Source of the DNA: Zonotrichia leucophrys gambelii
Taxonomy: Eukaryota > Chordata > Aves > Passeriformes > Passerellidae
Reading direction: 5' to 3'
Assembly (NCBI RefSeq): GCF_028769735.1
Contig: NC_088169.1
Span: 45,537,229 to 45,601,228, forward strand
Length of the DNA: 64,000 nt
The translations under genes and the position numbers were made by a program. The notes below the pieces were generated by a model. The model was not told the DNA's origin. It did not search any database and saw nothing but the letters and a program-made list of their open reading frames with translations. Shown piece after piece: positions 47,891 to 58,656 of this stretch (position 1 is its first letter; each line of letters begins with the position of its first letter).

Positions 47891-48608
47891 CTTGTATAAA
47901 TACATTCACAGACCGAGTAATAGATCAAAGGACAATGAAGGAATGCTATATTCCCCTGAAATGTAAAATGTCTGTCTAGTTAATGTTTTATTTTAAATTA
48001 CAAAGCCTATATTAATAAGGTTTCTAAAGAGAAGGTATGAGATGGAATAAAGTAGAGCTTTAGGACCAGTTATTTAGAAAGGGTTTTTTTATTAAAATCC
48101 TTAAAGCATTGATAAGAACAGAAAAATATTTTGGTAAAAATCATAGATAATTGTAGTAGAGAGTTGAAGTTAAATCATGGCAGTAATTCCTGCCTCTAAT
48201 CCCAGCCTGCAATAATCTGTGTGTTTTGGAACTAGTTTGATGGTTTGCTACCATCAAATTAAAGTTTTCATTAAAGAATTAAAGTCCAGTTTCCTTAACT
48301 AGGGAAAATAATTTTGATTTTTATACTCTTTAGTAGACTGACACCATCTGAAGGAAGAACTAATGAAGTAAAAATTCTACAATTATTGTTGTTTTTAAAG
48401 GATTTTGCAAACTGTAATGATTTTCTTGCCTAACATTAAAAGTGTTGTGCTCAAGAGAAATGCTATAGATTGTTAAGTGAACATTCTTTTTTTTCATTTG
48501 AAGGGGAATATATACGATCTGAGTCTTCTCTTAAGTGGAATGAAAATGAAAGGAAGACAATGAAATTAAAGTGATGACGCTGTACAACAGCAAGAGAACA
48601 CAAGGCTA

Positions 48609-48629
48609 TGTATATATATATATATATAT
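48609..48629. repeat. TA dinucleotide microsatellite
   Basis: About ten TA units, followed 10 bp later by further TATATG/TATATC sequence. Confidence 0.9.
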
Positions 48630-49274
48630 CCTGAATATATGTATATCCTTACAAAGACCTGAATCCAGGTCTTTGAAACTGTAAATCTAACTTATTTTAA
48701 GTAGCTGAACTATTTCAATTCTAATTCTAAAGACATGTCCAAATTCTTTGAATACACTGGCTGCCATGTTTTCCTCTTCCCAGCAACATAAAAAAATTAA
48801 AATCTCATTTCAATTCCTTCAAATTGTAAACAAAAAAAAAGGCAAACTGCTTCTCCTTTTTCTGAAAACATTCCTTTTGCCAAGAATAGGAATGTAAACT
48901 CTTTTTTCTTTTTGAATTTTATGTTAACAGCTGAATTTTGATTTATATCTCTTTCTGTTAATAGAATTGTCAACTGTAACACAAAGTGGGCAAGTCAGAC
49001 AAAAGTTAAAATTTACATTCTCATCTTTCAGTTTTGATGGATTGTAGTAAATTACATTATTGATTCCTTGAATTAAATATATACAATGAGTAATGTTTAG
49101 AAATACATAATTTCTTAATAACAGGATTAGGAGTCCAGATGTACTGTCTAATTGTTCTTAGTATATGATAATCTGAGAAAGAAAGGACATTTTACTTTCC
49201 CTAATGGGAAGACATTGATGTCTCACACTAAGGACATATTAACAAAAATATAAAAGCCAAAAGCAGTTATAACT

Positions 49275-49765
49275 TCCACAATTGAGCAGTCTGTTCTTGG
49301 CAGTCTGCCACCCTTACAGCAAAGTTTTTCTTCATATTCCCATGAAACGTCCTGTGTTTCTGTTGGTAGAATACACCCCAGGATACCACTGACCTTCTTG
49401 ACAACAAGGACACATTGAGAGCTCATGGTTAACTTGCCCACCAGGACTCCCAGGCCCTTCTACAGAGCTCATTTTACAGTGTGTCTATCCCTAACCTGCA
49501 ATAGTGAGTGGGGTTATCCCTCCCATGGTGCTGGACACTACATTGATCTTTGCTGAACTTCATTAGATTTCTCTCTGGCCAACAATCTCACTGAATGACA
49601 GCACATCCTTCTGGTGTGTCAGCCACTCCTCACAGTGTAGGATCAACAGCAAACCTGCTGAGGGAGCATTCTGTCCCTTTATCTGAGTCACTGATGCACA
49701 AATGAGCCAGACTGGATCCTGCACTGACAACTGGGGAACGCTGCTTGTAACACATGCTCCACAAA
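49275..49765 (-). mobile_element. CR1 LINE, ORF2 middle/C-terminal fragment
   Basis: On the minus strand the fragment codes in pieces for the conserved stretch between the reverse-transcriptase core and the C-terminus, notably KLTMSSQCVLVVKKVSGILG (from about 49440 downward; the usual form is NKLTMSQQCALVAKKANGILG). Upstream (49500-49700, minus) are diverged NLMKF and RNNPTH-type blocks in other frames. Stops and frameshifts abound, so it is a dead fragment. Neither the catalytic core nor the 3' UTR is present. Confidence 0.9.
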
Positions 49766-51438
49766 GAGTCAGAAAATAGTGCTTTCTTGAATATGTTGAC
49801 ATATATTCACTGTATTTTCTAGTATTTCTATCACACAACAGACCATCATATAATACCTCACAATTTTTTTCTGGCTTTTTATGTGATGGTTGGGGTTACT
49901 TACCTGAAATCTCTGACTACAGCCCAAGTATACATTTCATTCTTCTTCCCATTTTTCTTATGGGATCAGTAAAAACTGAAAAAGGTACAATTATTAAACT
50001 ATTGTAGCACAGCAATGTAACTTAAACCAGAAAGGATTAGGATAGAACGTCCTTCATCCATAATATCTCTATTTCAGAGTCTTCCATCAGGCGACTTTAT
50101 GTACATTTCCCTTTTCTTCCAGAAGAATCTGCTATAGTCAGGGTACAGGGCTAACCACATTCACTCATCATTCACTGCTCTTTTTCTCTTTCATATCTTG
50201 CAGAACTTCCCTTCTTCTCTCCATGCCTGAAGCTTTCAGTAGCTTCAGCTCCTTTCTAGAATGATAAGCATTTCTGCATAATCTATCCCAGTAATTAAGT
50301 CATAAATATGTCAGACATACAAAGTGTTATATATTGCCACTTTTAAAATGAGAGGATTAAGTGATTTGCCTACTGTGATGCAGAAGCTTTCCTATAGTGG
50401 AAAGGATCGAATTTATTTCTATATCTATTAATGAAGATATAATCAAAATTATTTCCTAATAGCATATACTTCTTTCTACATAATCGATAATTTCATCTTG
50501 ACATGTTTACATTCGCTTGAGTTCTCATTTTATTTAACAGATTAAAAGAAAAAAAAAATAGCTGACTAGCAGATGAAAACATTCAGTTGAGCTTCTGAAA
50601 AATAAATAACTTTTCTTTCTCAGTAACAGTACTGAATGTCTCTTGCCAGTGTCCTCCTTTGAACCCTTTGCCTTTCATTCACACAAACTAGAGAAGATGC
50701 AGTGATTCTGGCTCAAAGACTGTACTTTGTACTTTGGGGATTTAATGATCCACACAGCACCTGACCTAAGGAGGTGTGATTGCACATATCAGTTGACCTC
50801 CTGGATTGTGCTGTGCTGCTCATATTCCTCCACAGGACATGAACCCAGGTAGCTGATGGTAATAGAACAGCCTGGAGGCTGCACCCACTTGGCAATAGAC
50901 ACTGGCCTATCTTTACCTTTGTCATGAAGTGAGGTAACATCTTATAAAGACATCCTCTTCTATCACATTCCATTTTAAAAATTGTATAAAATCTGTGAAG
51001 ACCACATTGCCCAAAATTGTCCCCTTGGACAGGACCTCTGCAGCAAGCCATGGCCACACTAAGCATCAATGCAGGGATTTCAATAACAGAAGGGATTAAA
51101 ATTTTAAATCTAGTTATTACCTTTTTTAGAAAGTTAATTGAATGCATACGTTACTTGAGAGAGTTTGATCCTTGTGGCACCCAAAAGAAACGGCATCTGT
51201 CAGTACAGAAGAAAAGAAGAGAAAGGCAAACCATTTGTTTTCTTAAAATTTTTGTGAAGAATGTATCATTCTGAGAGAAAAATACAGTTTATTTTGTCAT
51301 TTTGTTTATCAGAAAAGTTTTAATTTATTCTGTTTCTCAAACAAACATTTGCTTAGCCTTCTTAAGAAATAGGAATACTCCTTTCTGCAGTCCCGTGAAT
51401 AACACTTTGTTAATAAAGCTTGCAGTATGAATAAATAG
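49766..51438. other. Gene-free unique DNA
   Basis: No gene is recognised. A 144-codon open frame on the minus strand (50713-51147) is the longest outside LTRs, but it has no recognisable domain and no upstream signals. I take it as chance. Confidence 0.55.
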
Positions 51439-51843
51439 AAAAGTTGTTGTAGTGTATTGTTAAGTTTCTTGTGTTATTCCCCCAATTTATGTATTGTTTC
51501 CCCCCATTATGTGTAAAATGGTTTTGTCCCCCCAGTTTTTCCCGCCACAGCCCTGATGGCCGTTAGGTTACCATGGTTACCCCTGTGTCTGTCACCCAAG
51601 TTATATAATTTCTCCTGCCCCTTTTTCCCTTTTTAGTAAATCTTTTCTCCTCCCTGGGCTCAGTCAATCAGCCCCCCACTCCTCCTGGTTTTCCAGAACT
51701 TTCGTTTCTCTGGAGGTGTTGGTTGGCTGGGGTCCCGGGACAACTCCCGTACCTTTTGATTATTGGTTTCCATGGAGTGTCAGTTCTGTGAACTTCATCC
51801 CCTCACCTTTCCCGATTGGTTCCACCTGTACCCACCCCCCTCC

Positions 51844-51850
51844 TTTATAA
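51844..51850 (+). promoter_or_regulatory. LTR TATA box
   Basis: TTTATAA lies about 75 bp before the AATAAA signal, consistent with a U3 promoter. Confidence 0.6.
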
Positions 51851-51921
51851 TCCTGTTTCACCCCCCTATTCGGGGCCACTTTCCCGGCTGGTTTCTTCAT
51901 GTTGGATTCCCCTATACCATC

Positions 51922-51927
51922 AATAAA
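51922..51927 (+). promoter_or_regulatory. LTR polyadenylation signal
   Basis: AATAAA (ATCAATAAACTGACG context) lies in the R region of the LTR. Confidence 0.75.
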
Positions 51928-52124
51928 CTGACGTTAACCCCCGGTGAAGTGGTCAGCTCCGTTCCTCGCCAATACCAGCGGTGTGAGCCAGTCCGCAGCC
52001 AGCACAGCCCGAGGCCATCAGACGCCGAGGGGTGCTGGCCAGGAATTGCAGAGGGGCGTCGGCCTTTCGCCCTCAGCTACCCGGACTTCGAACATCGGGC
52101 CACATATGCCTCCCTGCAAAAAGT

Positions 52125-55100
52125 GATTAATAATTACAGATAAACAGAATTCTAAAGCCTAGAATGTGTATTTTTATATGAACAAATAAAACTGTGCATC
52201 ACACAAATTCAGCAAAACAGCAGTTTGTGAAGTTTCACCTGCCTGAACTGAAGATGCTGCTGCAAAGACACTTGCAATAGACTTCTGTTTCCATCCATGT
52301 AGTGACCTATCATCCAGCTTGAGTGATGTGATTCCCTAAGCAAGTCTCAATTATGTGGAGATCTCAATAAGCTATTGATTTTTTCCAGCGCTCATAAATA
52401 TCTCTGCAAGAGCTGATATTTCATATGGGAAATAATTAATGGGAATATATTCGATGTTGACTTCATTGACCTACTTCATTCCTCTGATTTAGTATAAATC
52501 CCCACAGAATTTTCCAGCACCTGAAATTCACATCAAGAGTGACAGATGATATTTTTGTAAACAATTTAATACTCTCTTATCTCTGGAGAAAGGGGAGTTT
52601 GTGCATTTTCTGGAAGAGCAATCAGTATGCTTGGTATTGAAAAGGAGAAGAAATTTCAAAAGATTGTGGTTTTGTCTGACAGAAGTGGAGATTAGGGACT
52701 TCCAATTCAGAAAAACAGGGAACAGTGGCACAGAAGGTCTTCAAAAAGTAATCTCCTAGGGAAAAAAATAAAAGGAGGCTATGTAGAATTCTGTGCCAGT
52801 CACTGAGTTGGCTGAAATGAAGCCTGAAACATGGACCTGCCTTAAAGGAAACAGTGCAAAGTAAAAGAGCAATATACAGCTCCTTCCTTTCCTTTCTGCT
52901 ATTTATTACACTTTACACTGCTAAATAAAAGATATCTAGGAACCATTTTCCCATTATTTGAGGTATTAGTGCAATTCCTGCTTGTTTGGACCACTGCATC
53001 TGCCTTTCTCAAAGATGTGCCTCCTATAGAGAGGAATAGGCCTGAGCAGCATGGACTACTTGGCTTTAGTCCTGCAAATTGGTCTCTCATCCTCTTTAGT
53101 TTAGCACTGATATAACTTATTTTGTTGAGGTGTTTGTTTGGGATTTATTTTTAATTTTTTTGTGTGTTTGGGTTTTTTTTTTTAAATGCCTGACCTTTAT
53201 ATTAGGGAGCAGGTTGAGAAGAGAAGGGCTAGGTATACCTGTCATCTTTTGCCATTTTGGTGTACAGGGAACTCTAAAAAGACACTACTATCATGTCTGT
53301 AAAAAGATTTCAGAGTCACTAATTGTCTAAGAGCATGAAAGTCAGTAACAAATGGGATGTAAGAACAGTGCAAAAGCTAAAAGCTAAATCAGATCCAAAA
53401 GGATCACAACAAAATGGGGTAGCACTGTGCCTTCATCATTAAAAAGTTCAGAAGCAAATTTTTGGTCCAGCTATAAAGCTGAAAATTGTCACATGGTTCA
53501 AGAGTATCAAAAACAATAAGAGATAAAAATAGGAAAATTTTCTGGTCCTTTTATTATAGTGCAAAGATTCAGTATTAGTATTTAAGAAAAAAAAATCTAA
53601 GGCAGATGTCTAAAAATTATAATTACTTGTAAAATTCTGTTGATTTTACCAAGGGTAGGTTATACAAAAATAACATAAAGTTTCTATGATAAACAAAATA
53701 GTTACTGTCTGAAAACGAAATATGGTAGACCAATTTTTCCTCCAAGTCAGTGAAATATTTCCTGTGGTATCACATGGAGTTGGAAAAGATAAGCGATAAT
53801 GGACAGCTTGCAGAGTGGTTCATGGCTGTCTCATAGGAAGATAGGAACAGGTGATACTAGAAAGAGAAACATAAGTGAAATAACTGGTAAAAATAAACAA
53901 GCATTTCTCTGATATACCCTGGAATAAGATTTGGATATTTGTAAATGAAATTAGCTTCTGAGACAGCTTTCAAACTCATTGTGAATACTTGTCAGTATAG
54001 AATATTAATATACCACAGATAGAAACAAAACAAAACAACTTTGCAAACATTAAACAAAATTAAATGAAACAGTGTAGATAGCAAAATTGTTGACTAAGGA
54101 TCTAACAGCAAAAATGCTGGATACAAACCATGACCCTATTATTAGATAAGTACTGGGACAGAGAATTATCTAATTATGGATTTCATCAGAGTGTGACAAA
54201 GGAATGATGAATTAATCTGTAATTCTTTTTTTTTTTTCCAACAAGATAGATTAAACAGATAACTGGGACTTTTGTCTCTGTTCAAAGTTTTATTGGACCT
54301 TTGTACAAAGTATATATATAATATCCATAGTTCACAAAGAATTAACTCAAACTTAGCTAGTACAAAGAAAAACTAATAGTTTGAAATGGAATTTTGCAAT
54401 CAGAAAATAACATAATTTGTCTTGTTCAGAATAGAAAAACAAATGCTAAGGGAGAAAGACAGAATGTCATTGTTGTCTATAATTACGTAAAACTACTCTT
54501 TGAATTGAAAGACAGCTTTAGTAAAAATAGAAATAACTTATGACAGACAAAAAACCAAAAAAAAACCCACCAACCAAAATCACAATTTAGATTATCAGAA
54601 GGTTCTTTCTCATGAAGAAAGTTCTCTGACATTACTTTTGAGACCTAAAAATATTCTCCTTTTCAAATACAGGTCTGTAAGTGAATCCAAAACCAAGGAG
54701 GTTATCTGTCCCAGAGGAAGAAGAGGTCCAATGGCCCTAAATCACATTTCAAAATGAAAGTATTTAATAATAAAAACTGCATGGTATAATAGAGAGGGAC
54801 TTACCAATACTTCAAGCAAGGCTGGGATCACCCACAGCTTTTAAATTTACATTAGTATTTAATCATTTTGAAATAAAGTCATGTTCTACGTAATTTCATA
54901 TCTGGTACCTAAAAAGACAATAAGAAAATAAGACTCTCAAATTTCTGCTTTCTTGACCCCAGGCCTAACTTGAACAAATGTCTTTCACTGATTGTGTCTG
55001 TAATTGACACTATGAGAAAAATCCAGTGGTGAACAAGTGGCTTTAGAATTTAGACTTTAGAATTTCTCTTCAATAATTTTGACTTGGATGAAAATCTGAT

Positions 55101-55719
55101 GAACTGAATTTGTTACAACTATATGACATAAAAGATCTCTGTGTTCTCTGCAGTTTATAAAGCAGTTGAGAAACCAAATCTATTCTTTTGAGAAGCAAAT
55201 AGAAATAATTTTTTTTTCCCTTCATATATATTTTATGTATACATATACAAAGTTTGAAGTGGTTTTAATCCACATTCCATAAATATGAGAGAAATATTTT
55301 GTGTTTACTTTTCTGTGATAAGAAAATTATAGAAAAATATGAAACATGGTTTAAAATGGAATATCTGAACAGACACATCAATTTCCATGTTAATTCTCTT
55401 TGGATTTCATAGATATGACATCAGCCACACAGGAGATGCAATCTTCTAAAATGGCAGCCAGAGGACAGATACAACGAAGTAAAGCAGGTAATATGGCACA
55501 AAACATCTGCATGTAGATTCCCAAATCACTCCCCAAATGCAAATCAAGAAAAAGAAAACACCAAAATTTCTTGACAAAATAATCCTTCCCAAAATAGTAA
55601 GCATAAATCCAGTGTTATTTCAAATACATAATATAATTTTTATGCATAAAAATACAGTAAAATATTAAATAGTAAGTATTATTGTCAATATTTACAGTAC
55701 CATAGACTTAAGATGAAGA
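52125..55719. other. Gene-free AT-rich unique DNA
   Basis: No gene or mobile element is recognised. T-rich runs occur near 53149-53185 and 54228-54238. Open frames are all short. Confidence 0.6.
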
Positions 55720-56098
55720 CAGGCTGGGAGAATTTCAGTTGCTAAGCCTGGAGAAGAGAAACCTGGTGAGATCTAGCAGCCTTAAGTTTTCAAAGGAGGC
55801 CTATAAGAAAGCTGAAGAGGGGTTTTACAAGCACAGGAAGGACAATGCGGAATGGCCTTCAACTGAAAGACAGTAGGTTTAGATCAGATGTTAGGAAGAA
55901 ATTCCTTGCTGTGAAAATGGTGAGGGCACAGGAACATGTTGCCCAGAGAAGTTATGGATGAACAATTCCTGGAAGTGTTCAAGGCCAGGTTGGATGGGGC
56001 TTTGAGAAACCTGGTCTTGTGGTAGGTGTCGCTGCCCATGGGAGGAGGGATTGGAGCTAGATAATTTCCTCTCAATCCAAATAATTCTGTTTCTATAC
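55720..56098 (+). mobile_element. CR1 LINE, 3'-end fragment
   Basis: The usual order is present: 'AGCCTGGAGAAGAGAAACCTGG' (55746), 'GGCCTTCAACTGAAAGACAGTAGG' (55854), 'TTAGATCAGATGTTAGGAAGAAATTCCTTGCTGTGAAAATGGTGAGGGCACAGGAACATGTTGCCCAGAGAAG' across 55878-55950, 'GTTGGATGGGGCTTTGAGAAACCTGG' (55988), and the tail 'AATAATTCTGTTTCTATACC' (56079). It is less diverged than the other CR1 pieces here. No coding capacity. Confidence 0.94.
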
Positions 56099-58060
56099 CT
56101 TACATGTATAAATGTATACAACCACATGTTTTCATGAGATAGTAAGACATGCATGCATATAGTAATAGGAAGGAATATATCAAAATGAATTGTTGCAACA
56201 CATTTCACCTTGCCTTATTTTAAAAGGCTAATTAACTTGTTACACTGTTTTTGTACTCTGTTTATTTCTAGTCAGTGAAAGGAAGCATGTACTTTTTGAA
56301 CTGGACTCACCTCTGTACTGACTTATGCTCTTGTAAGATGAATTTCTCTCCATGAGGTATTTCAGAGATGTCACTGGTCCTGGTGTTTGCACTTTAGATT
56401 TCTACATTTGGTCAAACATATATCACCCCTAGAATTCTGATCAATTGCACACTTTTCAGTTCTATTTCTTCTGCAAATTTTTCAGTTGAACATAAGTTTG
56501 TTTTGTTTCATTGCAGTCAGGAAGCACTGCTAAATTCAGTGATGCTGGACCAGCATGACTGAAGTTGTATGTTTTTTTTAAATGCCCTTACATTAATTTC
56601 TTGTCATGAATTTTCACTAGTCTGTCTCTTTCAAATGGATTAATACTGTGGAATTGTAGGTAATGAAAATCTCTCTGCTGAATGACACAAATATTAAAAC
56701 CAACTTTCTGCACTTCACTAATATCAGCAGGGTCCCCCAGTTTCAATTTTGTTGAACTAATTCATGCCACTTCAAATTTTATTGCAACTTGAACTTTCAT
56801 TCTGTAATTAATTACATGAGCAGCGTGAGGATGCCCTGGATACTAAAAGATTAAAGCCTGCATTTCTACATCTTAGTTCTGACACATAGTTTTATTTTGC
56901 AGCACCAAGATGTGATGGAGCCAGTACTTTTATTGACACATAGAGAAAACAGTTCTGAAATTTTAGTTCAATGTATTTCCTGTACAATGTTTAAAATTAA
57001 TTTCTCTGACTTTCTGACTATTTACGATTTAAAGAGACAGCAACACAGAAGACACCTGTGTTCCTCTGGGGCAGCAGCTAAAGGCTAGGAAAATTACCCC
57101 AAAACTATTTGTAATGGCACTAGAAACCTATATTTAAGTAGCTGAAGCACAATTCAGATGTGAGCTAGCAGTTTGGTTGCTTTTTTATTCATTAGAAAGA
57201 AACAGACACATCTTTAGAGCAAACCATCCCATGTTAAGAGTTTTCTCAGAAAGAGGGAATGACTTGCAATTTGGAGTACCATTGTCTCTCAATTGACCGT
57301 AGTGAAAATGTCATAACATGGAGAAGTCAACTAATTTCTGGCTAATTTTGCCTGAGATATTTGTTATTCAAAAGAGACAAAAGTCTCAGACAAAAGAGAC
57401 AAATGTCTGTCAGTGACTGAGTATCAAGAAGTGATATCTCTGAAGAGATGTACTATATGTGAGAGATGTTTGGGGGCCTGTGGCTACAGAAGGAAGGGTT
57501 TGGTATGAGACAGAGAAAAGACAGTGTGAGAATTCCACCTCTGCTTTGTAAAAAAGGGAGGGATGCAGTTACCACATTGTGAAAGAAGGCAAAATCAGTC
57601 TTTGTAGTTTTCAGAACTCAGTTCTATGTCTTCAAAAATATGCATGAGATTCTGTGGTGAATAAATTAATGTCAGACTTAATTTTATTATGGAAATGCTT
57701 TCTCCTAATAAAAATTGTTTCCTTAAAATAGATACTTAGCTTGCATTAAAGTTTTTGAATGCCTAATGAATACTCAAAGAAAGAAATCTTCAACAGTCGA
57801 AACAGACTCCAGAGGCATAACTTGTTCATTTATTTCAGAGCACTTGGGCCGTTCTGGCTGTATGAAACACTTCAGAATGTTCTTTCAGAAATGTTTCACC
57901 TGTCACCAGTAGCACATGGAGGACTAGATCTTACACCTCTACCTTGGATTTAAACTCTACTGAGCAGTCCTCGTTATTCACTTGTTCCAATGCTGCTGTT
58001 TTGGATGCCAAACAGGTAAGAAAGATTTGGGTCTCCTGTTCCATTATCTTAATTTCCTAT
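56099..58060. other. Gene-free AT-rich unique DNA
   Basis: No gene is firmly supported. An exon-like block at 57840-58016, with acceptor-like and donor-like ends, is discussed under findings. Confidence 0.55.
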
Positions 58061-58656
58061 TGTCCTGCTTTTGGCTGGGATAGAGTGAAGTTTCTCCACA
58101 GTAGCTAGTCTTGGGCTACATTTCAGATTTGTGCTGGGAATAGTTTTGGTAACACACTGGTGTTTCAGGTATTCCTGAGCAGTGCTCAGTGTCAAGCACA
58201 CAGTGTCAAGGCCTTTTCTGCCCCTTACACTGCTCTGCAAGTGAGTAGGCTGGTGGATGCTAAAGGTTGGGAGGGGACACATCTGGGATAGTTGACCCCA
58301 ACTGACTAAAGGGATATTCAGAACAATATCAAATTGTGCTGGCCAATAAAACCTGGCAAGATGAAGTTTGAGGGGGGCTGCTATTGCTCAAGAACTGGCT
58401 GGTCATCAGTGGTTAGTGGTGAGAATTTGGGGAATTATGCATAATTTGCTTTTCTCTGGTGTGATTATCCTTTCTTTTGTATTTTTGCTCTGCGTTTTGT
58501 CCTTATAATTTTTTCTTTCACTTGTTAAATTCTCTGTAATTAAACCCATGAATATTCTCTCTCTTTTACTCTTCCAATTCTGCCCCACATACCTCTGTGG
58601 AGGTGTGAATGAATGGCTGTGCAAGGTGTAATAGCCAGATGAGTTAAACTATAACA
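58061..58656 (+). mobile_element. Solo LTR of endogenous retrovirus, family B (596 bp)
   Basis: The sense strand opens TGTCCTGCTTTTGGCTGGGA, followed by the family's GTGTCAAGGCCTTTTCTGCC block (58203), 'GTTGACCCCAACTGACTAAAGGGATATTC' across 58291-58319, and the end GAGTTAAACTATAACA (58656). This is the same family as 25813-26419, in the opposite orientation. The conserved TATA region is altered to CCAATAAAACC near 58344. The A-rich end of R is represented by TAATTAAACCCATG near 58539. No internal sequence is present and no target duplication is visible, so the ends are set by family resemblance. Confidence 0.9.

Larger units (their letters stand above)
46618..49274. other. Gene-free AT-rich DNA with dinucleotide repeats
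   Basis: No gene is recognised. The interval holds a TG repeat (46986-47013), an AT-rich microsatellite with a perfect hairpin (47779-47890), a TA repeat (48609-48629) and small perfect hairpins at 48236-48258 (9-bp stem) and 48652-48675 (10-bp stem, CAAAGACCTG / CAGGTCTTTG). Confidence 0.65.
51445..52118 (+). mobile_element. Solo LTR of endogenous retrovirus, class II-like (674 bp)
   Basis: The termini are TGTTGTAGTG (51445) and CTCCCTGCA (52118), bounded by an exact 6-bp duplication. Inside are pyrimidine/C-rich U3 sequence, a TATA-like TTTATAA at 51844-51850, AATAAA at 51922-51927 and a GC-rich U5 with CGGGCC near 52096-52101. TATA-to-AATAAA spacing of about 75 bp gives a short R, normal for class II LTRs. 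No internal genes are present. Open frames of 126 and 60 codons cross it and are not viral proteins I recognise. The class assignment rests on the 6-bp duplication and is tentative. Confidence 0.87.
51439..52124. repeat. Exact 6-bp target-site duplication (AAAAGT)
   Basis: AAAAGT lies at 51439-51444 and again at 52119-52124, directly outside the LTR termini. Six base pairs is the usual size for class II (ERVK/betaretrovirus-like) elements. Confidence 0.8.

Noticed and set aside
47706..47966. Tyrosine/isoleucine-rich open frames on both strands
   Set aside because: They are produced by the TA microsatellite.
50713..51147. 144-codon minus-strand open frame
   Set aside because: There is no recognisable domain, no signal peptide, no promoter or splice context, and the composition is ordinary. 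Probably chance, though it is the longest frame outside LTRs.
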